From Halomonas sp. McH1-25 (GTDB lineage: Bacteria; Pseudomonadota; Gammaproteobacteria; Pseudomonadales; Halomonadaceae), in NCBI RefSeq assembly GCF_022348165.1, contig NZ_JAKRFI010000004.1, forward strand, positions 186,001 to 250,000: 64,000 nt of DNA, in the 5' to 3' direction. The position numbers and the translations under genes were made by a program. The notes below the pieces were generated by a model. That model saw nothing but the letters and a program-made list of their open reading frames with translations. It did no database searches and was not told the DNA's origin. Positions 35,602 to 43,658 of the stretch are shown piece by piece (the first letter of the stretch is position 1; each line of letters starts with the position of its first letter).

Positions 35602-36093
35602 ATGCTCCGATTAAGGTACTGGTTCACTCTCCTGGGTCTGGTAACGCTGACGATCGGCCTGCCCTCATCAGGTCATGCGCTCGCGGCCGACAACCCGGCC
35701 AACCCATTGGTCACCGACCGGGGCTTGTTTCGCCCGCTGATCCTGGTGACGCCGAGTCTCGACAACGCCGACTACCATCGCATACGCATGCAACTTCAGG
35801 CGCAGCGGGATGCGTTCGAGCAGCGCAAGATGGTGCTTTACAGCATCGAGGCCGGCAACGGTCACCGCGCCGGACGCCCAATGACGCCGTACGAGACGCA
35901 GGCCGTACTCGAGGCCATGGACGTGTCGCCGGACGGTCCGCTGACAGTCATTCTGGTGGGCATGGATGGCGGCAAGAAGATGCAACTGGAGGGCTTCGTG
36001 CCTCCACGTCAAGTCTTCGACATCATCGACAACATGCCGATTCGCCGCTCGGACAACGAGCGTGAGACACCTAACCAAGCCCCCCGTCCATGA
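35602..36093 (+). CDS. DUF4174 domain secreted protein
   Basis: 163 residues with a signal peptide (about 1-29, ending GHALAADN). The domain is thioredoxin-like without the CxxC: FRPLILVTPSLDNADYHRI, an antiparallel middle, and GPLTVILVGMDGGKKM ending in VPPRQVFDIIDNMPIRR. The conserved GKDG-type segment appears as GMDGGKK. Function unknown, presumably periplasmic. The last 4 bases overlap the next gene (ATGA), so the two are coupled. Confidence 0.75.
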   Translation: MLRLRYWFTLLGLVTLTIGLPSSGHALAADNPANPLVTDRGLFRPLILVTPSLDNADYHRIRMQLQAQRDAFEQRKMVLYSIEAGNGHRAGRPMTPYETQAVLEAMDVSPDGPLTVILVGMDGGKKMQLEGFVPPRQVFDIIDNMPIRRSDNERETPNQAPRP

Positions 36094-37037
36094 GCGTCAC
36101 CTCGACGATTGCCTCACGCTCGCAAGCCATGTGGCCCAACGCGATGCCGGCGCTTTTCGTGCTTCTGTGGAGTACCGGATTCATCGGTGCCAAGTTCGGC
36201 CTGCCCTACGCCGAACCGTTCACGTTTCTGTTCATCCGCTTCGTCCTGACCGTTATGCTGATGCTGCCGCTGATGTGGTTGTTTAAGGCGTCCTGGCCCC
36301 GTTCCCGAGTGCTCTGGGGGCATATCGCAGTGACCGGTCTGCTGATGCATGGCGTCTATCTCAGCGGCGTGTTCTATGCCATCGATCTCGGGCTGCCGGC
36401 CGGGCTAGCCTCGCTATTGGTCGGTCTGCAGCCGCTGCTGACCTCGGTGCTGGCCCTGCCCCTGCTTGGTGAGCGCCTATCGCGCTGGCAATGGCTGGGC
36501 CTGGTACTGGGACTGCTCGGCATCACCCTCGTGCTCAGCGGCAAGTTGGCTCCGGGCAACGGTGGCGTATTCGACGGGTTCGGCATCGCTGCCCTGGTGT
36601 GCGTTCTCGCATCGCTGATCGCCATCTCTACGGGCACCCTGTATCAGAAGCGTTTCTGCAGCGATATGCCGCTGTTGGGTGGCAGCATGGTGCAGTGCCT
36701 GGCCGCCTGCATGGCACTGGGCCTGGCTGCTCTGTTGTTCGAAACTCGTCAAGTCACATGGACGCCGGTCTTTGCGGCGACGCTAGCGTGGCTGGTACTG
36801 GGATTGTCGATCAGCGCCATTTTACTGCTGATGGCCCTGATCCGGCGCGGTGCGGCCTCGCGCGTCGCCAGCCTGTTCTATCTGGTACCTCCACTGACTG
36901 CACTCGAGGCCTGGCTCCTGTTCGATGAAACCTTGGGGCCCGTGGCCCTGACCGGCATGGGCGTGGCTATCCTCGGCGTGATGCTGGTGATCAAGACCGG
37001 TGCCGCCCCCGCCCCCAAGCGTAACGAGAAAGCTTAA
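36090..37037 (+). CDS. DMT-superfamily transporter (EamA, two-domain)
   Basis: 315 residues with ten transmembrane helices forming two EamA repeats. Typical features are LLWSTGFIGAKFGLPYAEPF at the N-terminus, the ends of each repeat (LVGLQPLLTSVLALPLLGER and LVPPLTALEAWLLFDETLGP), and LGLLGITLVLSG. Members export amino acids or other metabolites, or import small molecules; the substrate is not predictable. It starts inside the DUF4174 stop codon, an operon arrangement that may or may not be functional. Confidence 0.88.
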   Translation: MSVTSTIASRSQAMWPNAMPALFVLLWSTGFIGAKFGLPYAEPFTFLFIRFVLTVMLMLPLMWLFKASWPRSRVLWGHIAVTGLLMHGVYLSGVFYAIDLGLPAGLASLLVGLQPLLTSVLALPLLGERLSRWQWLGLVLGLLGITLVLSGKLAPGNGGVFDGFGIAALVCVLASLIAISTGTLYQKRFCSDMPLLGGSMVQCLAACMALGLAALLFETRQVTWTPVFAATLAWLVLGLSISAILLLMALIRRGAASRVASLFYLVPPLTALEAWLLFDETLGPVALTGMGVAILGVMLVIKTGAAPAPKRNEKA

Positions 37038-37099
37038 GAACCCGGCATTTCTGCCGATAAGCGTGAGTCTAGGTCCAGACAAGATGCAAGGAAACGGGG

Positions 37100-37876
37100 A
37101 TGGGTCATTGTGCAAGAGTCAACGGCCATTGCGGCCGTTGCGACGGGGAACTGCCGTTCGAATTCAGCATGGCATTTCAGCCCATCGTCGATGTAGAGCA
37201 GGCCAGGATCGTTGCCTATGAGGCCTTGGTGCGCGGCCTTGAAGGCCAGTCTGCCGGCCAGATTCTCGGCCAGGTCGATGACACGCTGCTGTATCTGTTC
37301 GATCAGGCCTGCCGCGTCAAGGCCATCGAACTGGCCAGCCGGCTGGACATGCAGGCCAAGCTGTCGATCAACTTTCTGCCCAACGCCGTCTACGAGCCCA
37401 ACGCCTGCATCCAGGCGACCCTGGAAGCCTGCCAGCGCGTCGGCTGGCCAACCCCGCAGATCAACTTCGAGCTCACCGAGAGCGAATACGTCACGGATCG
37501 TGGCCACCTGCGCAACATCATCGATACCTACCACGCCCTGGGCTTTACCACGGCTCTCGACGATTTCGGCGCCGGCTATGCCAACCTCGACCTGCTTACC
37601 GACCTGACCCCCGATACCCTCAAGATCGATCGCCAGCTGGTCATGAACATCGATCGCGATCTGCGCCGACAAGCCATGGTCCGCGCCACCGCGAACATGG
37701 CCAGGGAACTTGGCATTCAGTTGGTGGCCGAAGGCGTGGAAACCGCCGAAGAGTCGCTGTGGCTATGCCGCCAAGGCATTGGCCAACAACAGGGCTTCTA
37801 CTTCGCCCGCCCGGGTTTCGAAATGCTGCCGATCATTCCCGAAGAACGCTTTATCGCCATCCACGCCGGGCTATGA
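37100..37876 (+). CDS. EAL-domain cyclic-di-GMP phosphodiesterase
   Basis: 258 residues consisting of little more than the EAL domain. Active-site elements appear intact: AYEALVRG (EAL), SINFLPN (Asn), FELTES, ALDDFGAGYAN (DDFG), LKIDRQL and AEGVETAEE. It should hydrolyse c-di-GMP to pGpG and so favour motility over biofilm. The N-terminus has a cysteine cluster (C4, C11, C14 in CARVNGHCGRC) that may bind a metal or sense redox. AAGGA precedes the ATG. Immediately downstream, on the other strand, is a decayed GGDEF gene, so an opposed enzyme pair may once have been encoded here. Confidence 0.9.
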   Translation: MGHCARVNGHCGRCDGELPFEFSMAFQPIVDVEQARIVAYEALVRGLEGQSAGQILGQVDDTLLYLFDQACRVKAIELASRLDMQAKLSINFLPNAVYEPNACIQATLEACQRVGWPTPQINFELTESEYVTDRGHLRNIIDTYHALGFTTALDDFGAGYANLDLLTDLTPDTLKIDRQLVMNIDRDLRRQAMVRATANMARELGIQLVAEGVETAEESLWLCRQGIGQQQGFYFARPGFEMLPIIPEERFIAIHAGL

Positions 37877-37877
37877 C

Positions 37878-38263
37878 CTAGCCCAGCACGACCTGTCCTC
37901 GACCGGCCCGCTTGCCCTGGTAGAGCGCCCGGTCGGCAGCTTCGAGCAATTCCTCCGCAGTCCGTACCTCGCTAGCGGTGGATCGATGGCCGACGTCAGA
38001 CCGCCGTAGTCCGGCACGGGCTCGCCGGTTTCTGCCGACAGTGCATCGGTCAGGGCGCGCTGCAGGTCGTATTCCAGCGTGGCCAGGGGCACAAGCAGGT
38101 TCACCGCTTCATCGATGGTGTGATGCAGCTCACGCTCCTGATGCTGCAGTACCGTCACACTGACGGTGATGAGTGCTGTCATGGGCAACGCCAACGTCAA
38201 CGCCGCAATCGCCATATGCTTGCCGACGGAGATTCGGCGTAATGTCGATTCCAGCCACGTCAC
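37878..38263 (-). pseudogene. Remnant of a GGDEF diguanylate cyclase gene
   Basis: On the minus strand the last part reads TAEELLEAADRALYQGKRAG then RGQVVLG and stop (TAG at 37878-37880), the unmistakable end of a GGDEF domain. The upstream part, in another frame, encodes a membrane sensor start (KHMAIAALTLALPMTALI, then an extracytoplasmic helix) from about GTG 38263. The GGDEF core is missing and the two ends are joined out of frame near 38000. A 168-residue frame can be drawn across the junction but it reads the tail out of frame, so it is not a real protein. An internal deletion of the catalytic region is the simplest explanation. Confidence 0.75.
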
Positions 38264-38322
38264 TGCATTTGGCAACGCTCTCTCCCGCCCTGTCTCATAG
38301 GTTGTGGGATTATCCAACACAA

Positions 38323-38349
38323 CGACGCCTGCCGGAAAGGCAGGCGTCG
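38323..38349 (-). terminator. Terminator of the semialdehyde dehydrogenase gene
   Basis: Perfect 11-bp stem CGACGCCTGCC / GGCAGGCGTCG with loop GGAAA (plus strand), followed on the minus strand by TTGTGTT. It lies 55 bases past the aldehyde dehydrogenase stop. Confidence 0.75.
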
Positions 38350-38403
38350 ACATGCCGTGCTTCTGCTCGCGCATCACCGTTCAGTGCGGTGACGGTGCAG
38401 TGC

Positions 38404-39990
38404 TCAGGTCAGTGCGTCCCGGGTGTATTCGCCATCGACCAGTCGCAACAGCCCCAGCGGGTTGTCGCTCTTGAGCGGCTCGGGCAGGAATGACTCCGGC
38501 ATGTTCTGATAGCACACCGGACGCAGGAAGCGCTCGATGGCCAATGTACCCACCGAGGTGCCGCGGGAATCGGTGGTTGCCGGATACGGGCCGCCATGCA
38601 CCATGGAGTCGCAGACATCGACCCCGGTAGGGTAGCCGTTGAACAGCAGACGGCCGACCTTATCCTCGAGAACCTCGATCAGGCCGCGCTGACGTACCAG
38701 GTCGACCTCCTCCGCCATGATCGTCGCCGTCAACTGGCCATCGAGCAGACGGGCGGCATCGACCAGTTCTTCGGGACCGTCCACTTCGACGACGATGGTC
38801 GACGGCCCGAACACTTCCTCGAGCAGCGGCGATTCATTGGACCAGAGCAGCGCTTTCTCCGCCTTGAACAGGTGCGCAGCGGCCTGGTTTTCCTCGGCCG
38901 GCCCGACCGCGGCGGCCTGCATCCCGGCCAGTCCCTTGTAGCGCTCGATGCGCTCCTGGTAGTTGTCGAGAATGCCGGCATTGAGCATGGTCTGGCCAGG
39001 CAGATCGCGGATATGCTCGCCCAGCGTCTCGATGAAACGCGTCGTTTCGGGCGAGCGCTGAGCGACGATCAGGCCCGGGCCGGTACAGAACTGGCCACAG
39101 CCCATCGTCACCGAGCCGGCCAACCCCTTGGCAATCTCGTCACCGCGTTGCTCGAGTGCCGTGTCGAGCAGGAACATCGGATTGATGCTCGACATCTCGG
39201 CAAACACCGGAATCGGCTCGGGGCGTGCATTGGCCAGGTCGAACAGCGCCCGGCCACCACGCTGAGAACCGGTGAATCCCACGGCCTTGATCGCCGGCTC
39301 CTGAACCAGTTGAGCGCCGACCCGGTCGCCGTAGATCATGTTGAACACCCCATTCGGCAGGCCGGCCTTTTCCACGGCACGCACGATGGCATTGGCAACC
39401 AGCTCCGAGGTAACCAAGTGCCCCGGATGCGCCTTGACCACCACCGGACAGCCGGCAGCAAGCGCCGAAGCGGTATCGCCCCCGGCCACCGAGAACGCCA
39501 ACGGGAAGTTACTGGCGCCGAACACCGCAACCGGCCCCAGCCCCAGTTTCATCTGCCGCAGGTCCGGCTTGGGCGGCTGGCGCTCAGGATCGGCCCGGTC
39601 GATGCGCGCCCCGAGGAAATCGCCGCGACGCAGCAGCGTGGCAAACAGTCGCAACTGGTTGGTGGTGCGCGAACGCTCACCGGTCAGGCGTCCTTCGGGC
39701 AGCGCCGTCTCGCGTTTCACCTCGGCGATGAAGTCGTCGCCCAGGGCATCGATTTCATCGGCGACGGTATCGAGAAACTGGGCGCGTTTTTCCGGGGTCA
39801 TGGCACGAAAAGGATGAAAGGCATCGGCAGCGGCCCGCGCCGCTGCCGTCACATCCTGCGGCGTGGCCTCGTAGAACGGTTGTGCGTAGGCCTCCCCGGT
39901 GACGGCATCGATACTGTACAGCTCGGTGTGCCCACCCTCGGCAACGCGGGTGCCGGCAATGTACTGCCTGCCGAGAATCGTCTTGGTCAT
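38404..39990 (-). CDS. Alpha-ketoglutaric semialdehyde dehydrogenase (2,5-dioxovalerate dehydrogenase)
   Basis: 528 residues from ATG at 39990 (AAAGGAGG upstream). The aldehyde dehydrogenase fold is complete: VAVFGASNFPLAFSVAGGDT, the catalytic Glu in VFAEMSSINPMF, the catalytic Cys in GCGQFCTGPGLIV, and VGFTGSQRGGRALF for the cofactor site. The sequence type and length match the KGSADH group that converts alpha-ketoglutaric semialdehyde to 2-oxoglutarate with NAD(P)+. That is the last step of the oxidative L-arabinose, D-xylose, D-glucarate and hydroxyproline routes; near araFGH, a lactonase and aldose dehydrogenases, the pentose role is favoured. It is 78 bases downstream of an aldose epimerase gene on the same strand. 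Confidence 0.85.
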   Translation of the reverse strand: MTKTILGRQYIAGTRVAEGGHTELYSIDAVTGEAYAQPFYEATPQDVTAAARAAADAFHPFRAMTPEKRAQFLDTVADEIDALGDDFIAEVKRETALPEGRLTGERSRTTNQLRLFATLLRRGDFLGARIDRADPERQPPKPDLRQMKLGLGPVAVFGASNFPLAFSVAGGDTASALAAGCPVVVKAHPGHLVTSELVANAIVRAVEKAGLPNGVFNMIYGDRVGAQLVQEPAIKAVGFTGSQRGGRALFDLANARPEPIPVFAEMSSINPMFLLDTALEQRGDEIAKGLAGSVTMGCGQFCTGPGLIVAQRSPETTRFIETLGEHIRDLPGQTMLNAGILDNYQERIERYKGLAGMQAAAVGPAEENQAAAHLFKAEKALLWSNESPLLEEVFGPSTIVVEVDGPEELVDAARLLDGQLTATIMAEEVDLVRQRGLIEVLEDKVGRLLFNGYPTGVDVCDSMVHGGPYPATTDSRGTSVGTLAIERFLRPVCYQNMPESFLPEPLKSDNPLGLLRLVDGEYTRDALT

Positions 39991-40068
39991 GCTTGCCTCC
40001 TTTCGGACGCTGACGCCATGACCGGACACGTCGCAAAAACCCAGGCTATGCGATGACCGGAACGGAAA

Positions 40069-40947
40069 TTACGCAGTGACCTGGAAACGATAACGCGACC
40101 GGAACGTCTGGCCCTTGCCAAGCTCGATCAATCCATGGTCGAGCGGGGCTTGACGATGATGGGCGTCAACGTCATGAGTGATCGGTTCGAAACAGAAAAA
40201 GTCTGCACCTGCCCCCGGAGAGTAGACGAGATATCGCGGACAGGCCGGGTCGGTATCAATGTACAGGGTCAAGTCGCGTGACGGCCAGCGTAACCGGGCA
40301 TGCCCGTTCCAGCCGGTGAACAGATTGTCGATCTGCGCTGCAGGCAACGTGCCGGCATGACGGAAATCCCACTCGGGCCTTTCCGCAATGGCACGCCATT
40401 GGGTCGGCAACTGCTCGCTGTCCACCTCCCAGACGCCATCGCACGGTGCATCGATGCGTACGTCATCGGTCCGCGGGAACCAGGGATGCAGACCCATGCC
40501 ATATGGGGCCGGTGTTTGGCCCAGGTGGGTGACGACCAGCTCGACCGTCAGCGCCGCCCCGTCGATACGGTAAATCAGCGAGGCCCGATAGTCGAACGGT
40601 GGCTGATGGTTGGATTCCAGCGCCAGAGTCAGTTGGTTGGCGGTGCGCTGACGTACCGTCCAGGCCTGCTGCCAACCGTCGCCATGGATAGGCAAGCGTT
40701 GGTCGTCACGGTTGGGCGCCAGCGGATAATGTTCCCCCTGCCAGTCGAAACCGCCGCCACTGATGCGATTGGACCATGGCACCAGCGGATACAGCGCCAT
40801 GCGGTTGGGATCGGTCTCCTCTGGGTTGCCGGGCCGAAAAAGATCGACGGCCCCGTCCTTGCGCAGTGCCTCGAAGCGCACCACCGAACCACCCACCTCG
40901 GGGCAAACTTCCAATCTGAGCAAGGTATTTTCCAGCGTAATGGTCAT
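40069..40947 (-). CDS. Aldose 1-epimerase family protein
   Basis: 292 residues from ATG at 40947 (AGGAGA upstream). Fold and catalytic features include MALYPLVPWSNRISGGGFDW, LPIHGDGWQQAW with one catalytic His, APYGMGLHPWFPR with the second, and a C-terminal FFCFEPITHDVDAHH with the Glu. It speeds alpha/beta anomer exchange of a free aldose, giving the right anomer for the dehydrogenase. No signal peptide, so cytoplasmic. Likely in one operon with the semialdehyde dehydrogenase downstream. A second, exported epimerase lies at 49268-50467. Confidence 0.85.
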   Translation of the reverse strand: MTITLENTLLRLEVCPEVGGSVVRFEALRKDGAVDLFRPGNPEETDPNRMALYPLVPWSNRISGGGFDWQGEHYPLAPNRDDQRLPIHGDGWQQAWTVRQRTANQLTLALESNHQPPFDYRASLIYRIDGAALTVELVVTHLGQTPAPYGMGLHPWFPRTDDVRIDAPCDGVWEVDSEQLPTQWRAIAERPEWDFRHAGTLPAAQIDNLFTGWNGHARLRWPSRDLTLYIDTDPACPRYLVYSPGAGADFFCFEPITHDVDAHHRQAPLDHGLIELGKGQTFRSRYRFQVTA

Positions 40948-41056
40948 CCAGCGTCTCCTGTCGAATGGTTCGGCACAGGATAGCGCGACGGAAGGCTTTT
41001 GTGTCTTGCCCAGCCAATGCGCCGGCACGGCCGAATGCACCGCGTAGCGTTGTCCT

Positions 41057-41118
41057 GGTTAACGTAATGCTACTTTCTGCTAACCTAATGGGCCTATTGT
41101 TTCCCTGCTAACTAAAAT
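41057..41118 (+). promoter_or_regulatory. Repeated TAAC-TAA motifs upstream of the PQQ dehydrogenase operon
   Basis: Three related direct motifs, GGTTAACGTAATGC (41057), GCTAACCTAATGG (41079) and GCTAACTAAAAT (41107), with 21 and 28 bases between them. They precede the membrane-protein/PQQ dehydrogenase pair and could be a regulator array; nothing is known about it. Confidence 0.3.
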
Positions 41119-41174
41119 CAGGTCGGAACGGACCTCCGGTGTTCCCCTCAGTCTCACAAGGAGACAGAAACGCT

Positions 41175-41540
41175 ATGACGCAATCTTCCTCGTCCCGAGC
41201 GGGTGCCATCGTGCTGCTGGCGGCTGCCCTCGCTGGGCTTGCCGTTGCTCTCTATGCCTATATCACTCCGCTGACCGGCGTCACCGGTACGCTCGGTGCG
41301 CTTGTGGTCATCCTGGCCTGCCTGGCCCTCGCTCTCATGGCGCTCTTGCTCGCCGCCCTGAAAGGGCGCGGTGCCCGTATCGCGCTGCGCGTGCTGGTTC
41401 TGATAGGCCTTGTCGCTACCTTTGTCGCCGGACTCCTGCTTCATCAATGGTGGATCGGTGTCGCCATGGTGGTCGGCTTCGTTGGGCTGATCCTCGATAT
41501 GTGCCGTACGCCCCACACGACTCGCCCCGCCCATCCATGA
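41175..41540 (+). CDS. Small four-helix membrane protein, possible split membrane domain of the PQQ dehydrogenase
   Basis: 121 residues from ATG at 41175 (AAGGAGA upstream). Four hydrophobic segments cover nearly the whole protein (AGAIVLLAAALAGLAVALYA; GALVVILACLALALMALLLA; RVLVLIGLVATFVAGLLL; WWIGVAMVVGFVGLILDM). It ends 11 bases before the probable start of a soluble PQQ dehydrogenase. Membrane glucose dehydrogenases (Gcd) have an N-terminal domain of about 140 residues with five helices on the same chain; here the dehydrogenase lacks it, and this protein has the right size and place to replace it. That is inference; direct homology is not evident. Confidence 0.55.
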   Translation: MTQSSSSRAGAIVLLAAALAGLAVALYAYITPLTGVTGTLGALVVILACLALALMALLLAALKGRGARIALRVLVLIGLVATFVAGLLLHQWWIGVAMVVGFVGLILDMCRTPHTTRPAHP

Positions 41541-41551
41541 GGAACTACCCA

Positions 41552-43588
41552 ATGCCGACCTTAGGAATCACCGCGCAACGTCTCGGCACAGCCACGGCGC
41601 TGCTACTGTGCATAGCTCCTGCCTCCCTGTTGGCGCAGGAACCACCGGCTAGCCAAGATCAGCCGGCCACGCAGGGAAGCGCCGCACTGCAAGACGCACC
41701 TGCTGACGAACCGGCCGCCGTGTCGATCCCGCTGGTTCCCGAGCAGCCGACCTGGGACAGCTTCCACGGCCAGCTCAACGCGCAGAAATACAGTCCGCTC
41801 GACCAGATCACCGCTGATAACGTCGGCGACCTGGAAAAGGTCTGGGAGGTGCACACCGGGGACGTGGCGGATGGCTCGGGCGAGCTGCCGCCCACCGTGT
41901 GGTCCGCAACGCCGGTCTTCGCCAACGATACGCTCTACATCGGCACGCCGTTCTATCGGATATTGGCCCTCGATCCTGCGACCGGCGAAGAGAAGTGGAG
42001 TTTCGACACCCAGTCCACGCTCGAGGCGATGACCCAGACCGCACTCAAGAACCGCGGCGTCGCCTACTGGCAAGCGGACGAGCCGGTCGCCGGCGAGCCC
42101 TGCCAGAAGATCGTCTATATCGGCACGATGGATGCCCAGCTCTTCGCGGTCGATGCCGATACCGGCGAGCAATGTCAGGGATTCGCCAACAACGGTATGC
42201 TCGACGTCAACCAGTGGAACGACACCAACGATCGCTGGCCGCTGTCGCTGCTGCAACCGCCGACCGTGGTCGGCGACCATCTGATCCTCGGCTGGGCCGG
42301 CAAGGATTGGGCCTCCGAGCAGGCCCCGCCCGGCACCGTGTTCTCGATCGACGCCCGCACCGGTGAGCGCGAGTGGACCTTCGAGGTCCTGCCCGAGGAA
42401 ATGCGCGAGCAGAGCGGCACGGCCAACGTGTGGACGCACATGTCCGCGGATGAGCAGAACGGCCTCGTCTACCTGCCGGTCTCCTCGCCGTCGCCCAATT
42501 ACTGGGGCGGCAACCGCACCGAGGAAGTGCCGCTGGCGACGTCTACAACGGCGCTCGACATCGACACCGGCGAAGTGGTCTGGTCGCGCCAATGGGTCCA
42601 CCACGACATCTGGGACTACGATATCAACGCCGCACCGACGCTGATGGACATCACCGTCGGTGGCGAGGAGATCCCGGCGCTGATCCAGTCCACCAAACAG
42701 GGCTTCTTGTTCGTCGTCAATCGCCTCACCGGCGAGGACGTCTGGCCGATCGAGGAACGTCCGGTCCCGGGTGGCGACGGTACCGTCGAGGGCGAGGTCT
42801 ATGCGCCGACGCAGCCCTTCCCGACCAAGCCCGCCCCACTACTCGACCAGGCCGAAAAGCCCAAGGTCTGGTGGCTTGCCGATGCGGTCAGTGGCGGCCA
42901 GTGTTCGGCGCTGTGGGACGATCTTTGGTACGAGGGCATGTACACTCCACCGACCACCCGCGGCGAAGGTACGCTGACCTATCCGGACAGCTCCGGCGGC
43001 GTGCAGTGGGGCGGCGTGGCCTTCGATCCCGAGAGCCAGACGGCCATCGTCAACACCTCGCATATCGTGCAGTATCTCAAGCTCTATAGCCGCGAGGATT
43101 ACGAACAGGCCGATAGCGGTTCGGGCAACGAGGTCGGCTTCTCGCCCCAGGAAGGCGCGCCCTACGGCATGCGTCTCAAGGTGGCGCTGAACTGGCTGGG
43201 CATGCCCTGCTGGGAACCGCCCTACGGCGAGATCGTCGCCCTCGACATGACTACCGGCGATGTGAAATGGCGGCGTCCGGTAGGCGCTTCGCAGCAATAC
43301 GGCTTTTTCATGCCGGAAAGCTGGGGCTCGCCCACCATCGGTGGTCCGGCGGTAACGGCCGGCGGCGTCATATTCATCGGTGCATCGATGGACGCCAAGG
43401 TGCGCGCCTACTCGCTGGAAACCGGCGACGAGTTGTGGTCGAACCAGGTCGAGGCACCTTCCGTCTCGAATCCGGCGGTCTACGAGTACGAGGGTCGCCA
43501 ATACGTTGCCTTCATTGGCGGCGGCAATACCATCCTCAAGCAGCAGGTCGGCGATCAGATCGCGGTCTATGCCTTGCCGCAGGACTAA
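41552..43588 (+). CDS. Periplasmic PQQ-dependent dehydrogenase (glucose/quinate/shikimate family)
   Basis: 678 residues from ATG at 41552 (GAGGA upstream; an in-frame ATG at 41537 is the alternative). A signal peptide (about 1-28, LLLCIAPASLLAQE) leads into an eight-bladed propeller with tryptophan-docking-type repeats. Quinoprotein features are FHGQLNAQKYSPLDQITADN, the acidic segment VHHDIWDYDINAAPTL holding the catalytic Asp, and GGVIFIGASMDAKVRAYSLE. It oxidises an aldose or polyol in the periplasm and passes electrons to ubiquinone. The membrane helices that normally begin this family are missing; the gene before it may supply them. The siting fits direct oxidation of sugar before or instead of import. 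Confidence 0.88.
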   Translation: MPTLGITAQRLGTATALLLCIAPASLLAQEPPASQDQPATQGSAALQDAPADEPAAVSIPLVPEQPTWDSFHGQLNAQKYSPLDQITADNVGDLEKVWEVHTGDVADGSGELPPTVWSATPVFANDTLYIGTPFYRILALDPATGEEKWSFDTQSTLEAMTQTALKNRGVAYWQADEPVAGEPCQKIVYIGTMDAQLFAVDADTGEQCQGFANNGMLDVNQWNDTNDRWPLSLLQPPTVVGDHLILGWAGKDWASEQAPPGTVFSIDARTGEREWTFEVLPEEMREQSGTANVWTHMSADEQNGLVYLPVSSPSPNYWGGNRTEEVPLATSTTALDIDTGEVVWSRQWVHHDIWDYDINAAPTLMDITVGGEEIPALIQSTKQGFLFVVNRLTGEDVWPIEERPVPGGDGTVEGEVYAPTQPFPTKPAPLLDQAEKPKVWWLADAVSGGQCSALWDDLWYEGMYTPPTTRGEGTLTYPDSSGGVQWGGVAFDPESQTAIVNTSHIVQYLKLYSREDYEQADSGSGNEVGFSPQEGAPYGMRLKVALNWLGMPCWEPPYGEIVALDMTTGDVKWRRPVGASQQYGFFMPESWGSPTIGGPAVTAGGVIFIGASMDAKVRAYSLETGDELWSNQVEAPSVSNPAVYEYEGRQYVAFIGGGNTILKQQVGDQIAVYALPQD

Positions 43589-43613
43589 CCACCGGCAGTC
43601 GACCGCGGCATGC

Positions 43614-43643
43614 AACGGGGCGGGTCCATGGACCCGCCCCGTT
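43614..43643. terminator. Bidirectional terminator
   Basis: A 30-base perfect palindrome beginning AACGGGGCGGGTCC and centred on ATGGAC/CATG, between the convergent PQQ dehydrogenase and SDR genes; TTCT follows on the plus strand. Confidence 0.85.
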
Positions 43644-43658
43644 CTGCGTCAGTACATC

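Noticed and set aside
37871-38377. 168-residue protein across the GGDEF remnant
   Set aside because: Its C-terminal part reads the conserved GGDEF tail in the wrong frame and its N-terminal codons run through the terminator of the upstream gene.
38596-40056. 486-residue plus-strand frame opposite the semialdehyde dehydrogenase
   Set aside because: Antisense shadow; His/Arg/Gln-rich composition with no motif.
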